The translations under genes were made by a program, and so were the position numbers. Positions 1 to 9,058 of a stretch of DNA of 64,000 nucleotides are shown piece by piece. Each line of letters begins with the position of its first letter. Positions within the stretch are counted from its first letter, which is position 1. The notes beneath the pieces are model-generated. The model worked only from the letters and a program-made list of their open reading frames with translations, did no database searches and had not been told where the DNA came from. Source of the stretch: Sporosarcina ureae (GTDB lineage: Bacteria; Bacillota; Bacilli; Bacillales_A; Planococcaceae); the NCBI RefSeq assembly GCF_002082015.1, contig NZ_CP015109.1:2137001-2201000 (forward strand), written 5' to 3'.

Positions 1-903
1 AAACGCATAGAGAGTGGCGATAAGATCCAAGCAGACGATTGGATGCCAGAAGAGTATCGCCAAACATTAATTAAACTTATTTCCATGCACGGGATCAGTG
101 AAATTATGGGAGCACTTCCTGAGAAAGAATGGGTGCCTAAAGCACCTTCGCTATACCGAAAACTTGGAATCATGGCGAAAGTACAAGATGAAATGGGCCA
201 TGGACAATTATTGTTACGCGTAGCAGAAGATTTGATGAAGCCATATGGTAAAACTCGCGGAGATATCATGCAAGATCTATTTAATGAGGATTTGAAATTT
301 CATAATGTGTTTCATATGGAAACAAAAACTTGGGCAGATGCAGGATTGATCGGTTGGTTAGTAGATGGGGCTGCGATCATTACACAAACGAATATGTTAG
401 ACGCATCTTACGGGCCATATGCTAAGGCACTACAACGTATTTGTGCAGAAGAGGTATTTCATGCGCAGCACGGAGAATCGATTATCATGGCACTTGCAGA
501 AGGAACGGAAGAACAGCGAGCAATGGTGCAAGATGCACTTAACCGCTGGTGGCCAGCACTTCTTATGTTCTTTGGACCTCCAAGTAAAGCTACGACAGGT
601 GCATCGAAGCAAGAAGCAACTATCAAATATCGTATTCGGAAGAACACGAATGAAGAATTACGTCAAAGTTTCCTAGATAAATACATTCCGAGAATTCTAT
701 CACTAAGTTTAACAATTCCGGACGATACATTGTATTTTGATCAAGAGAAAGAACATTGGGTATACCAGCAACCTGACTGGACAGAATTTAAAAAGATTAT
801 TAAAAATAATGGACCAAAATCACAAGCGCGTCTTAATCTTCGCCGTTCATCATACGAGAACAATGCGTGGGTACGTGAAGCGTTAAGTGCAGTTGTTGAA
901 TAA
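1..903 (+). CDS. paaA: Phenylacetyl-CoA epoxidase catalytic subunit PaaA (5' partial)
   Basis: Catalytic diiron subunit of the multicomponent 1,2-phenylacetyl-CoA epoxidase, which adds one oxygen atom to the CoA-activated ring. The frame is open from base 1, and residues before the first ATG (43) already match the family (the WMPEEYRQ stretch spans it), so the true start lies left of the window. Numbering from that ATG, the carboxylate/histidine ligand motifs are DEMGHG (E50, H53) and EEVFHAQHG (E136/E137, H140), with a further candidate Glu at 20. It is followed at once by paaB, paaC and paaD, the usual subunit order. The family assignment is secure; only the N-terminus is missing. Confidence 0.95.
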   Translation, partial: KRIESGDKIQADDWMPEEYRQTLIKLISMHGISEIMGALPEKEWVPKAPSLYRKLGIMAKVQDEMGHGQLLLRVAEDLMKPYGKTRGDIMQDLFNEDLKFHNVFHMETKTWADAGLIGWLVDGAAIITQTNMLDASYGPYAKALQRICAEEVFHAQHGESIIMALAEGTEEQRAMVQDALNRWWPALLMFFGPPSKATTGASKQEATIKYRIRKNTNEELRQSFLDKYIPRILSLSLTIPDDTLYFDQEKEHWVYQQPDWTEFKKIIKNNGPKSQARLNLRRSSYENNAWVREALSAVVE

Positions 904-919
904 AGGAGCGATGGAGAAT

Positions 920-1267
920 ATGTCAGAGAAAACATTTTATCAAGAGTTTGAAGTATTCAGTAAGCGTACCCATGCCGCATCATTCCAGCATCAATTTGAT
1001 TTACTAGCGCCAAATGAAGACATGGCACTTATGATGGCACAAGAAAATTTTATGCGTCGAGAGCCTGTCGTTGATATATGGGTCGTAAATAAAAAGAATA
1101 TCCGCAGTATGGATGAAGAAGAACGCCTATCTTTGAACCGTTTGGATAACAAAGAGTACCGTACTACAAAAGGGTATGGATACTTGCGTAAAAAATGGCG
1201 TCAATACGAACAAGAAATGCTTGATGAGAAAGAAATCTTATCTTGGGCAGGAGGTAAAGAAAAATGA
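920..1267 (+). CDS. paaB: Phenylacetyl-CoA epoxidase structural subunit PaaB
   Basis: Small non-catalytic subunit of the epoxidase that bridges PaaAC heterodimers in characterised systems. The 115-residue product has the typical length and N-terminal half (FEVFSKRTHAASFQHQFD, then the AQENFMRRE segment). ATGs lie at 911 and 920; AAAGGAG at 902-908 is too close to 911 but well placed for 920, so 920 is chosen. A longer reading from 887 would overlap paaA. The stop overlaps the paaC start, indicating translational coupling. Confidence 0.92.
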   Translation: MSEKTFYQEFEVFSKRTHAASFQHQFDLLAPNEDMALMMAQENFMRREPVVDIWVVNKKNIRSMDEEERLSLNRLDNKEYRTTKGYGYLRKKWRQYEQEMLDEKEILSWAGGKEK

Positions 1268-2073
1268 GTAACGTAGAAAGAATGATGAGTGCAGAAGAGA
1301 AAAAGGCTATAGAGGCACTTATATTCCAATTAGCGGATGATGATTTTCTGTTTTCCTATCGTGGCTCTGAATGGTTAGGGCTGGCTCCACATATAGAAGA
1401 AGATGTTGCATCATCCTCCATCACGCAAGATTCGATGGGTCATGCAGCCATGTATTATAAGTTGCTAGAGGACTTGGGGGTAGGGAAAGCAGACGATCTC
1501 GCTCACTTACGTCCTGCACAAGAACGAAAGAATAGTGTGTTGACCGAACGTGTCAACGGTGACGGATATTATATGGATACACCACAATACGATTGGGCTT
1601 ATACAGTAGTTAGAAGTTACTTCTATACACAAGCGAAAAGAGCAAAAATCAATTCACTAAGAGAAAGCTCATATGAACCACTTCGCGAAATTGCTGTAAA
1701 AGTAAGCATGGAACTCTATTACCATGTCATGCATTGGAAGTTGTGGTTCGAACAACTACTAAGCTCAACAGAAGAGGCAAAAAGTAAAATGGCTAGCGCG
1801 ATTGAACTAGTTGTTGAAGATATGGGAGATCTATTCTCTTACGGAGAACAAAAAGAATCGATTGAACGATTTGACTTGATAGATTCGGAAGAAAAGATAC
1901 AAAATAATTGGCTTGAAGCATTGCGTCCGACTTTTGAAAAACTACAGTTGGACTTACCTACAATCCCTGAACCGAAGTTGAATGGCCGTAATGGACAACA
2001 TACAGATGAATTACAAACAGCAATCGATACACTTTCTGAAGTGTACAGACTCGATACAGCCACTAACTGGTAA
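1264..2073 (+). CDS. paaC: Phenylacetyl-CoA epoxidase subunit PaaC
   Basis: Ferritin-like structural partner of PaaA in the epoxidase. The product is 269 residues. The ferritin-like helices are recognisable from QLADDDFLFSYRGSEWLG near residue 20 and TQDSMGHAAMYY near residue 58; the latter differs from the QDE..H form of a catalytic subunit, as expected for the non-catalytic partner. The ATG overlaps the paaB stop by 4 bases. Confidence 0.92.
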   Translation: MSNVERMMSAEEKKAIEALIFQLADDDFLFSYRGSEWLGLAPHIEEDVASSSITQDSMGHAAMYYKLLEDLGVGKADDLAHLRPAQERKNSVLTERVNGDGYYMDTPQYDWAYTVVRSYFYTQAKRAKINSLRESSYEPLREIAVKVSMELYYHVMHWKLWFEQLLSSTEEAKSKMASAIELVVEDMGDLFSYGEQKESIERFDLIDSEEKIQNNWLEALRPTFEKLQLDLPTIPEPKLNGRNGQHTDELQTAIDTLSEVYRLDTATNW

Positions 2074-2097
2074 TAGAAAGAAAGAGGTGTTTTGGAA

Positions 2098-2601
2098 ATG
2101 GTAGCTCTAGTAAAAAACTCACAAAACTTAGAAGTATGGAAGGTGCTTGAAAGCGTCAAGGACCCTGAAATTGATACAGTCAGTATAGTGGATCTTGGAA
2201 TGGTGGAGAAAGTGGAAGTTGAAGCCGAACAGATCAAGGTAACTTTATTACCTACGTTTTTAGGTTGCCCGGCACTTGAAATCATCCGAACGAATACTAA
2301 GAATGCTGTGATGGGGCTATCTGGATCCAAAAACGTCGAAGTAGAATTTATTTTCAGTCCTCCTTGGACGTCTGATCGTGTAACAGAGAATGGACAAAAA
2401 GGATTGAAAGAGTTTGGAATCGCTGCTCCACCACGTCACCTAGAAGAGGATGGATCTTGGCATGTGGATTGTCCGTATTGCGATTCAACGTACGTAACGA
2501 TGGAGAATATATTTGGACCAACGGCTTGTAGAAGTATTTTATATTGCAAGAGTTGTAAAACTCCGTTTGAAGCAATGAAACCTGTATCAACAATAATGTA
2601 A
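2098..2601 (+). CDS. paaD: Phenylacetate-CoA oxygenase subunit PaaD (MIP18 family, zinc-binding C-terminus)
   Basis: Iron-sulfur maturation-type accessory protein needed for an active epoxidase. Residues 10-90 form the DUF59/MIP18 domain (VKDPEIDTVSIVDLG; cysteine in LGCPALE). The C-terminal part has two Cys pairs (CPYC and CKSC) plus a nearby CRS, likely metal-binding. An ATG at 2098 lies 8 bases after GAGGTG; a TTG at 2092 in the same frame is too close to that site, so 2098 is preferred. The product is 167 residues. Confidence 0.9.
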   Translation: MVALVKNSQNLEVWKVLESVKDPEIDTVSIVDLGMVEKVEVEAEQIKVTLLPTFLGCPALEIIRTNTKNAVMGLSGSKNVEVEFIFSPPWTSDRVTENGQKGLKEFGIAAPPRHLEEDGSWHVDCPYCDSTYVTMENIFGPTACRSILYCKSCKTPFEAMKPVSTIM

Positions 2602-2615
2602 CTGGAGGAATTTAA

Positions 2616-2921
2616 ATGGCTAAATTAATCGCATTATACAAACACCCTGAAAACAAAGAGGAATTTGACGAGCATTACTTCAACGTTCATTCACCAATCA
2701 CAGCGAAGATTCCTGGCTTGCGTGAGATGAAAGTAACAAAGTTCACTGGCAGCCCAATGGGTGGAGAACCACCGTATTACTTGATGTGTGAAATGATCTA
2801 TGATGATGCAGCATCATTAAAAGCAGGCTTGAGCTCTGATGAAGGAAAGGCTTCTGGAAAAGACTTGATGGGCTTCGCTGGAAAGCTAGTCACTTTGATG
2901 ATTGGTGAAGACAGCGAATGA
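2616..2921 (+). CDS. EthD-like dimeric alpha-beta barrel protein in the paa operon
   Basis: A 101-residue protein of the EthD family. The opening AKLIALYKHPENKEEFDEHY..VHSPITAKIPGL is typical of the ferredoxin-like barrel fold, with a conserved His after the first helix. It sits directly after paaD, where proteobacterial operons carry the reductase gene paaE, and overlaps the next gene by 4 bases. Its role is not established. It lacks any FAD, NAD or Fe-S motif, so it is unlikely to replace PaaE chemically. The family call is good; the function is unknown. Confidence 0.8.
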   Translation: MAKLIALYKHPENKEEFDEHYFNVHSPITAKIPGLREMKVTKFTGSPMGGEPPYYLMCEMIYDDAASLKAGLSSDEGKASGKDLMGFAGKLVTLMIGEDSE

Positions 2922-3694
2922 CTGCTTACAAATTCATAGAAACATCGGTGGATCAACAAGTCGGCATGATTGAATTAAACAGACCTAAGCAATTGAATTC
3001 TTTGAATCGCAATATGGTTAGTGAAATTCTCGAGGCGCTGCAATCGTTTGATCGAAATGACGAAATACGTGTAATTTTACTAGTAGGTAAGGGAAAAGCT
3101 TTCTCTGCTGGTGCAGATATAGATGAGATGGCTGGAGCAGATTCAATGAGTCTTGAATTATTGAACCAGTTTGCTGACTGGGATCAGATTCCTCTCATCA
3201 AAAAACCCGTCATCGGTGCAGTTCATGGATTTGTTTTTGGTGGAGGTTTTGAACTTGCTCTTTGCTGCGATGTTCTTTTGGCTGCGGATGGAACAGAGTT
3301 TTCATTCCCTGAAGTGACTTTAGGTGTCATGCCTGGAGCTGGCGGGACGCAACGCTTAACTAAGTTAGTTGGACGTGCGAAAGCGATAGAGTGGTTATGG
3401 ACAGGTGAGCGAATCAAAGCTACTGAACTACAAAAACATGGAGTGATTAACCGAATTGTTTCTCAAGAGCTATTGCGTGAAGAGGCTTTACGGTTTTCAA
3501 ATAAGGTCGCTAGCATGCCGCCACTTGCTATCCGAATGATTAAAGACTCAGTAAACAAGGCGGTTGACTATCCATTGTATGAAGGTATGCAGTATGAGCG
3601 AAAGAACTTCTATCTTCTATTTTCATCCGAGGATCAAAAAGAAGGAATGCAAGCTTTCGTTGAAAAGAGAAAGCCGATATATAAAGGAAAATGA
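2918..3694 (+). CDS. paaF: Enoyl-CoA hydratase, PaaF-like (2,3-dehydroadipyl-CoA hydratase)
   Basis: Crotonase-fold hydratase of 258 residues, probably hydrating 2,3-dehydroadipyl-CoA in lower phenylacetate catabolism. The oxyanion-hole segments are AFSAGADI (about 66-73) and GFVFGGGFELAL (about 103-114). Both catalytic glutamates of true hydratases appear: one in FPEVTLG before MPGAGGTQR, the other in AIEWLWTG. The start overlaps the EthD-like gene by 4 bases and the stop overlaps an upstream in-frame ATG of paaG. Assignment to paaF rather than another crotonase rests on context. Confidence 0.82.
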   Translation: MTAYKFIETSVDQQVGMIELNRPKQLNSLNRNMVSEILEALQSFDRNDEIRVILLVGKGKAFSAGADIDEMAGADSMSLELLNQFADWDQIPLIKKPVIGAVHGFVFGGGFELALCCDVLLAADGTEFSFPEVTLGVMPGAGGTQRLTKLVGRAKAIEWLWTGERIKATELQKHGVINRIVSQELLREEALRFSNKVASMPPLAIRMIKDSVNKAVDYPLYEGMQYERKNFYLLFSSEDQKEGMQAFVEKRKPIYKGK

Positions 3695-3708
3695 GGAGAC
3701 GATTTTCT

Positions 3709-4482
3709 ATGTTTGAAACAATTCAATACGAATTGAAAGATGGTATTGCTTGGCTTACATTGAATCGTCCTGATAAATTAAATGCATTCGTAGCGCAGAT
3801 GAACCGTGAAATTAAAGAAGCGCTACGTATGGCATCAAAGGATGACAATGCAAGATGCATCGTCGTAACAGGTGAAGGTCGAGCATTCTGTTCAGGCCAA
3901 GATCTATCAGAAGTTGATGAACAAATGGATCATGGGCAAGTACTAAGAGACCACTACGGTCCAATGATTCTGGAAATAAAGAAAACAGAAAAGCCCATCA
4001 TAGCAGCAGTCAATGGAGTAGCCGCTGGGGCTGGTTTTAGTCTAGCTCTAGCATGTGACTTCCGTTTGATGTCTGAGAAAGCCAGCTACATAAATGCATT
4101 CATACATGTAGGACTCATTCCCGACTCTGGCAATCTGTATTATCTATCACAATTAGTTGGTGCAGCAAAAGCAGCAGAAATTTCAATTCTAGGCGAGAAA
4201 ATCACTGCGGCCCAGGCATTGGATTTAGGGCTAGCAACGAAAGTATTCTCACAAGAAGACTTCGAAGTAGAAGTGGAAGCGTTTGCAAAGACGATTGCAA
4301 CGAAGCCAACTAAAGCAATTGGACTAATTAAAAGAGGATTGAATGATGTTCAGACGCTACCGTTTGAAGAGTATCTTCAACGTGAAGCAGAAAGTCAGCG
4401 AATTGCTGGATTGACTGAAGATCATGCGGAAGGTATTGAAGCATTTAAAAACAAAAGAAGTCCTGAGTTTATTGGAAAATAA
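3709..4482 (+). CDS. paaG: PaaG-like isomerase (ring-epoxide to oxepin-CoA)
   Basis: Crotonase-family 1,2-epoxyphenylacetyl-CoA isomerase, 257 residues. It keeps the oxyanion-hole segments AFCSGQDL and GVAAGAGFSLAL. The hydratase glutamate is absent (NAFIHVGLIPDSG), and the Asp in IPDSG matches the catalytic Asp of PaaG-type isomerases. The ATG at 3709 follows GAGGAG by about 10 bases; the in-frame ATG at 3691 lies in the end of paaF without a spaced ribosome site. Confidence 0.86.
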   Translation: MFETIQYELKDGIAWLTLNRPDKLNAFVAQMNREIKEALRMASKDDNARCIVVTGEGRAFCSGQDLSEVDEQMDHGQVLRDHYGPMILEIKKTEKPIIAAVNGVAAGAGFSLALACDFRLMSEKASYINAFIHVGLIPDSGNLYYLSQLVGAAKAAEISILGEKITAAQALDLGLATKVFSQEDFEVEVEAFAKTIATKPTKAIGLIKRGLNDVQTLPFEEYLQREAESQRIAGLTEDHAEGIEAFKNKRSPEFIGK

Positions 4483-4496
4483 GAGGAGGAAATACC

Positions 4497-6011
4497 ATGA
4501 CAAAAATTCAAGAGCAAGAAGTAGCACAAACTATGAAGCGTGATTTCTATAAATTATTTATCAACGGAGAGCAAGTGGAAAGCAGCAATGGCGCTCGTAC
4601 AAAAGTGTATAATCCGGCAACAGGGGAATTCTTAGCGGAAGTCGCTAAAGCAACTCAAGAAGATGCACAGCGCGCTATTGAAGCGGCGCGTAATGCATTT
4701 GATAATGGGAAGTGGAAGATCACACCTACAGGAAAACGCGCTCGTGTCCTTAATAAGATTGCGGCGATCATGAGAAGTCGTTTTAGCGAATTAGTAGAAC
4801 TAGAAGTACTAAATACAGGGAAAACGATTGCGGCAGCACAAGCTCAGATTAATCAGGCGGTAGAGGATTTTGAATTTTATGCAGGTGCATTAGTTTCACA
4901 CCGCGGCTCCGTAAATAACGTACCTGGCCAGTTCCACAACTACACGGAAAAAGAGCCAGTTGGTGTATGTGCTCAAATCATTCCATGGAACTACCCACTA
5001 ATGATGGCGGCTTGGAAAGTTGCACCGGCACTTGCGGCAGGTTGTTCTGTAATTATTAAACCGGCATCCCTTACACCCCTAACAGCAATTGTATTAGGTG
5101 AAATTTGCCACGAAGCAGGAGTTCCAGAAGGTGTAGTAAACATCTTACCAGGATCAGGTGCTGAAATTGGAAACTATCTAGTTGAACATGATTTAGTAAA
5201 TAAGGTAGCTTTCACAGGATCTACTCCGATTGGTAAAGATATTATGGCACGTGCTTCTGGCACATTGAAGCGTGTCACATTAGAGTTAGGCGGTAAATCA
5301 CCAAGCCTAATCTTTGAAGATGCGGATATTGATCAAGCGGTAGATTGCTCAATCTATGGTATTTATAATAATACTGGACAGTCATGTGATGCACGTTCAC
5401 GTATTTATATTCATGAAGACGTGTATGATGAGTTCGTTGAGAAATTCATTGAAAAGACGAACCGTATCGTTCTTGGCGATCCGTTCAGCAAAGAAACACA
5501 TGTTGGAGCAGTAATTGACCAAGGACAGTTAGATACTGTAAAGGAATATGTACAATCAGCAATTGACGAAGGAGCAGAAATTTTAGCTGGCGGTGAGCAA
5601 ATACATCCTGAAGGCTTTGAAAAAGGTTTCTGGTATGCGCCTACAGTCATCGGTAACGTGACGCAGGAAATGCGTGTAGTACAAGAAGAGATCTTTGGTC
5701 CTGTCGTTGTACTATCCAAGTTCTCGAATGAAAAAGAAGCGATCACACTAGCGAATGACTCGGAATTTGGACTTGCATCATCTGTTTGGTCTAAAGATGG
5801 CGCACGTGCAACACGTGTAGCAAATAAAATTCAAGCAGGTATCGTCATGATCAACTCGCCATTCTCTGCTTTCCCTGGAACACCATTTGGTGGATACAAG
5901 CAATCTGGTTTCGGACGCGAGTTAGCTATTGAAACATTAGATCTTTATTCCGAGACAAAGAGTATTATGTCTTATTATGGTTCTCGCCCATTAAACCCAT
6001 TCGGACTGTAA
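4497..6011 (+). CDS. Aldehyde dehydrogenase of the paa cluster (probable stand-in for the PaaZ ALDH domain)
   Basis: NAD(P)-dependent aldehyde dehydrogenase of 504 residues. Visible are IIPWNYP (N165), FTGSTPIG cofactor loop (about 239-246), catalytic base E263 in LELGGKSP, and nucleophile C297 in NTGQSCDA. In proteobacteria, oxidation of the ring-opened semialdehyde is done by the N-terminal half of PaaZ; here a free-standing dehydrogenase lies in the operon without a MaoC-type hydratase domain. That substrate is inferred from context; phenylacetaldehyde is an alternative. RBS GAGGAGG precedes the ATG. Confidence 0.85.
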   Translation: MTKIQEQEVAQTMKRDFYKLFINGEQVESSNGARTKVYNPATGEFLAEVAKATQEDAQRAIEAARNAFDNGKWKITPTGKRARVLNKIAAIMRSRFSELVELEVLNTGKTIAAAQAQINQAVEDFEFYAGALVSHRGSVNNVPGQFHNYTEKEPVGVCAQIIPWNYPLMMAAWKVAPALAAGCSVIIKPASLTPLTAIVLGEICHEAGVPEGVVNILPGSGAEIGNYLVEHDLVNKVAFTGSTPIGKDIMARASGTLKRVTLELGGKSPSLIFEDADIDQAVDCSIYGIYNNTGQSCDARSRIYIHEDVYDEFVEKFIEKTNRIVLGDPFSKETHVGAVIDQGQLDTVKEYVQSAIDEGAEILAGGEQIHPEGFEKGFWYAPTVIGNVTQEMRVVQEEIFGPVVVLSKFSNEKEAITLANDSEFGLASSVWSKDGARATRVANKIQAGIVMINSPFSAFPGTPFGGYKQSGFGRELAIETLDLYSETKSIMSYYGSRPLNPFGL

Positions 6012-6030
6012 AAAACATTACGTTAAAAAG

Positions 6031-6065
6031 GAACAGGGGCTAGTTCGCATGCCTCTGTTCTTTCT
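6031..6065 (+). terminator. Terminator-like hairpin between the aldehyde dehydrogenase gene and paaH
   Basis: GAACAGGGGC at 6031-6040 pairs with GCCTCTGTTC at 6051-6060 (one G-U pair), followed by a T-rich TTTCTT. It splits the paa cluster into two potential transcription units, though partial readthrough is possible. Confidence 0.6.
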
Positions 6066-6105
6066 TACTATAAATAGGAAATAGCCATTTAAAGGGGGAA
6101 ATAAA

Positions 6106-6978
6106 ATGATTGAAAAAATTGTAGTTGTTGGTTCTGGTGTGATGGGTAGAGGTATTGCCTATGTAAGTGCACTAGGTGGATATTCTGTCACCATCGTAGA
6201 TATTAATGAACAAGCATTGGAAAATGCAGAGAAGGAAATTGAATTAATCATCACGAAAGGTTTGGAGCGACAAAAAATTACGCAACAAGTGGCAAATGAT
6301 ATTCGTAGTCATCTTCATTTTGAAACAGAATTAGCAATAGCAGCAAAAACAGCGGATCTTGTAATTGAAGCAGTGCCTGAAGTAGCAGATATTAAGAAGC
6401 AAGTCTTCCAAACGATTGAAGAAAATGCACCTGCTTCATGTTATTTTGCAACGAATACGTCGACTATGAGTCCTACTGAAATTGCATCATTTGGTCAGCG
6501 TCCTGAACGCACTATTGCCATGCACTTTTTCAATCCCGTACATAAAATGCCACTTGTAGAAATTATACGCGGGCTAGAAACGAGTGATGAAACAGCAGAG
6601 GTCATTAGAAATGTAGCCGTTAAAATGGGGAAGGAAACGGTTGTCATCAATGAATTCCCTGGGTTCGTCACAAGCCGAATTAGCGCCTTAGTCGGAAACG
6701 AAGCGTTCTATATGTTGCAAGAAGGCCTAGGTTCACCCGAAGAAATCGATAAAGCAATTAAACTAGGCCTCAACTATCCTATGGGACCGTTTGAATTAGT
6801 AGATTTAGTTGGACTAGACGCACGCTTGAATAACTTGAAATATCTCCATGAGAAACTGGGTGAAAAATATCGTCCTGCCCCTTTGCTAGAACAATACGTT
6901 AAAGCTGGACGTCTTGGTAGAAAAAGCGGAAAAGGGATCTATGATTATTCGGATAACAAGGAGATGGTGAAATCATGA
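6106..6978 (+). CDS. paaH: 3-hydroxyacyl-CoA dehydrogenase, PaaH/Hbd-like
   Basis: NAD-dependent 3-hydroxyacyl-CoA dehydrogenase, 290 residues, expected to oxidise 3-hydroxyadipyl-CoA. The Rossmann motif is GSGVMG (9-14). The catalytic pair is H140 in MHFFNPVHKMPLVE and E152. The C-terminal domain carries the usual NYPMGPFELVDLVGLD stretch. AAAGGGGGA supplies the ribosome site. The stop overlaps the thiolase start, so the two enzymes acting in sequence are translationally coupled. Confidence 0.88.
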   Translation: MIEKIVVVGSGVMGRGIAYVSALGGYSVTIVDINEQALENAEKEIELIITKGLERQKITQQVANDIRSHLHFETELAIAAKTADLVIEAVPEVADIKKQVFQTIEENAPASCYFATNTSTMSPTEIASFGQRPERTIAMHFFNPVHKMPLVEIIRGLETSDETAEVIRNVAVKMGKETVVINEFPGFVTSRISALVGNEAFYMLQEGLGSPEEIDKAIKLGLNYPMGPFELVDLVGLDARLNNLKYLHEKLGEKYRPAPLLEQYVKAGRLGRKSGKGIYDYSDNKEMVKS

Positions 6979-8180
6979 GGGAAGTAGTAATCGTTGATGC
7001 AGTACGTACACCATTTGGAAGATATAAGGGAGCGTTAAAAGCAGTTCGCCCCGACGACTTGGGTGCTACAGTAATCAAAGCCTTAATTGAAAGAAATCCA
7101 AGTCTTCCTACTGAAGAAATTGAAGAAGTGATTTTTGGCAACGCGAATCAAGCAGGTGAAGATAATCGTAACGTGGCTCGTATGTCTGCATTACTTGCCG
7201 GCTTACCTATAGAAGTGGGCGGAACGACAATTAACCGCCTATGTGGATCAGGTATCGACGCAGTGATGTATGCAGCAAGAGCGATCATGGCCGGCGAAGG
7301 GGATGTCTTCATCGCAGGCGGTACGGAAAGCATGACACGCGCACCATTTGTAATGGGTAAACCTGAAGTGGAGTACCCGCGCGGAGATATGAAAATGTAT
7401 GATACGACGATTGGATGGCGCTTTACGAATAAGGAATTAGAAGAAATGTACGGATCTGACACTATGCCGAAAACAGCGGAAAATGTAGCAGAACGTTATA
7501 ACATTTCACGTGAAGAGCAAGATGCTTTTGCGTATGAAAGTCAACGTCGAGCGAAAAAGGCTATAGAGGAAGATGCATTCAGCAAAGAAATTGTCCCAGT
7601 TGTATATAAAGATCGTAAAGGCAATGAAATCATTGTAGAGCGAGATGAACATCCACGTCCAGAATCATCTGTTGAGGCATTAGCGAAACTACGACCAATA
7701 TTTGAAGGTGGGTCAGTTACAGCAGGAAATGCGTCAGGTGTAAACGATGGAGCTGCAGCACTTTTAGTAATGAGTGCAGAGAAAGCGAAAGAGCTTGGCC
7801 TGAAACCACTTGCAAAGTATGTGACAGGCGCAGTAGCAGGTCTTGAGCCAGCGGTGATGGGTCTAGGACCAATTTATGCCTCACGCAAAGCTTTAAAACG
7901 CGCGGATTTAACAGCGGATGATATGGGCTTGGTAGAATTAAATGAAGCATTTGCTTCCCAGTCGCTTGAATGTATTCGCCAATTAGAACTGGATACAGAC
8001 AAAGTAAATGTCAACGGTGGAGCCATTGCATACGGACATCCACTCGGAGCAAGCGGTGCACGTATTTTGATGACGTTAATATATGAAATGAATAAGCGTA
8101 ATACGCAATACGGTCTGGCCACTATGTGTATAGGTGTTGGACAAGGTATAGCCATGATCGTAGAAAAGCCAGAACTATAA
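6975..8180 (+). CDS. paaJ: Thiolase, PaaJ-like (3-oxoadipyl-CoA thiolase)
   Basis: Type II thiolase of 401 residues that would cleave 3-oxoadipyl-CoA to succinyl-CoA and acetyl-CoA. The nucleophile is C90 in NRLCGSG, followed by [11 protein letters not shown]. The C-terminus has [19 protein letters not shown] (catalytic His) and CIGVGQG (second Cys). The [14 protein letters not shown] segment resembles PcaF/PaaJ-type thiolases. It overlaps paaH by 4 bases. Confidence 0.88.
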   Translation: MREVVIVDAVRTPFGRYKGALKAVRPDDLGATVIKALIERNPSLPTEEIEEVIFGNANQAGEDNRNVARMSALLAGLPIEVGGTTINRLCGSGIDAVMYAARAIMAGEGDVFIAGGTESMTRAPFVMGKPEVEYPRGDMKMYDTTIGWRFTNKELEEMYGSDTMPKTAENVAERYNISREEQDAFAYESQRRAKKAIEEDAFSKEIVPVVYKDRKGNEIIVERDEHPRPESSVEALAKLRPIFEGGSVTAGNASGVNDGAAALLVMSAEKAKELGLKPLAKYVTGAVAGLEPAVMGLGPIYASRKALKRADLTADDMGLVELNEAFASQSLECIRQLELDTDKVNVNGGAIAYGHPLGASGARILMTLIYEMNKRNTQYGLATMCIGVGQGIAMIVEKPEL

Positions 8181-8216
8181 AACTACTTACGATTGACGCA
8201 TAAAGGAGCTTATATA

Positions 8217-8993
8217 ATGAAACCAGTTTTATTGAAAGTTGAAAATCGTATTGCTTATGTAACAATCAATCGGCCTGAATCTTTAAATTGCTTTAATTAC
8301 CCTGCCTTAAAAGAACTACAAGAAATAGTAGAGACTCTCCACATTGCACCTGATATCAGAGCTGTGATTTTTAAAGGAGAAGGAGAAAAGGCATTCAGTG
8401 CGGGTGCGGATTTAAAAGAACGTAAGACTCTTAACGAATCGGAAGTGCGTCGCAACGTAAAAGCTATTCGTGACGTATTCAATAGTATAGCAGAATTACC
8501 TCAGCCTACAATCGCCGCTGTGAATGGTCATGCACTTGGCGGTGGTTTTGAATTGATGCTGGCTTGCGATTTCTCGATCGCCGTTAGTCATGCTACGTTA
8601 GGCTTGACTGAAACAAGTTGGGCTATCATTCCAGGAGCAGGAGGCACACAACGGCTACCTCGATTAGTTGGCGTGATGAAAGCAAAAGAGCTTATATTCA
8701 CTGCTAAACGCTTGACTGCAACGGAAGCATTAGAGCTAGGCATTGTATTAAAAGTAGTAGAATCAAGTAATTTACTAGCAACTTGCGAAGAATTAGCGGA
8801 AGCTATTATGAAAAATGGTCCTGTTGCAATTAAACAAGCTAAATATGCAATTAATGAAGGTCTAAATACTGACCTTCGTACAGGACTTGCAATTGAAACG
8901 AAAGCATACGAATTAGTCATCCCGACCGAAGATCGCGTTGAGGCTTTAACGGCATTCAATGAAAAACGTGAACCGGAATTCCAAGGCACATAA
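8217..8993 (+). CDS. Enoyl-CoA hydratase/isomerase family protein (third crotonase of the paa cluster)
   Basis: A 258-residue crotonase. Oxyanion-hole stretches AFSAGADL and GHALGGGFELML are present, with both catalytic glutamates (LTETSWAIIPGAGG and AKELIF). The TETSWAIIPGAGGTQRLPR region resembles YngF and methylglutaconyl-CoA hydratases. It may share dehydroadipyl-CoA hydration with the upstream gene or act in another acyl-CoA route. The ATG at 8217 has AAAGGAG seven bases upstream; an in-frame TTG at 8193 has none. Confidence 0.85.
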   Translation: MKPVLLKVENRIAYVTINRPESLNCFNYPALKELQEIVETLHIAPDIRAVIFKGEGEKAFSAGADLKERKTLNESEVRRNVKAIRDVFNSIAELPQPTIAAVNGHALGGGFELMLACDFSIAVSHATLGLTETSWAIIPGAGGTQRLPRLVGVMKAKELIFTAKRLTATEALELGIVLKVVESSNLLATCEELAEAIMKNGPVAIKQAKYAINEGLNTDLRTGLAIETKAYELVIPTEDRVEALTAFNEKREPEFQGT

Positions 8994-8995
8994 GC

Positions 8996-9025
8996 TTGTC
9001 ATCAATATTGGGCAACGGTTATAAT
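8996..9025 (+). promoter_or_regulatory. SigA-type promoter for paaX
   Basis: TTGTCA at 8996-9001 and TATAAT at 9020-9025 are separated by 18 bases, a close match to the vegetative consensus. It begins three bases after the upstream hydratase stop. A transcript from it would start near 9032, after the first possible paaX start codons. Confidence 0.65.
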
Positions 9026-9058
9026 GGAGAGAAGGAACCAAATAATTTAATTGAAAGA

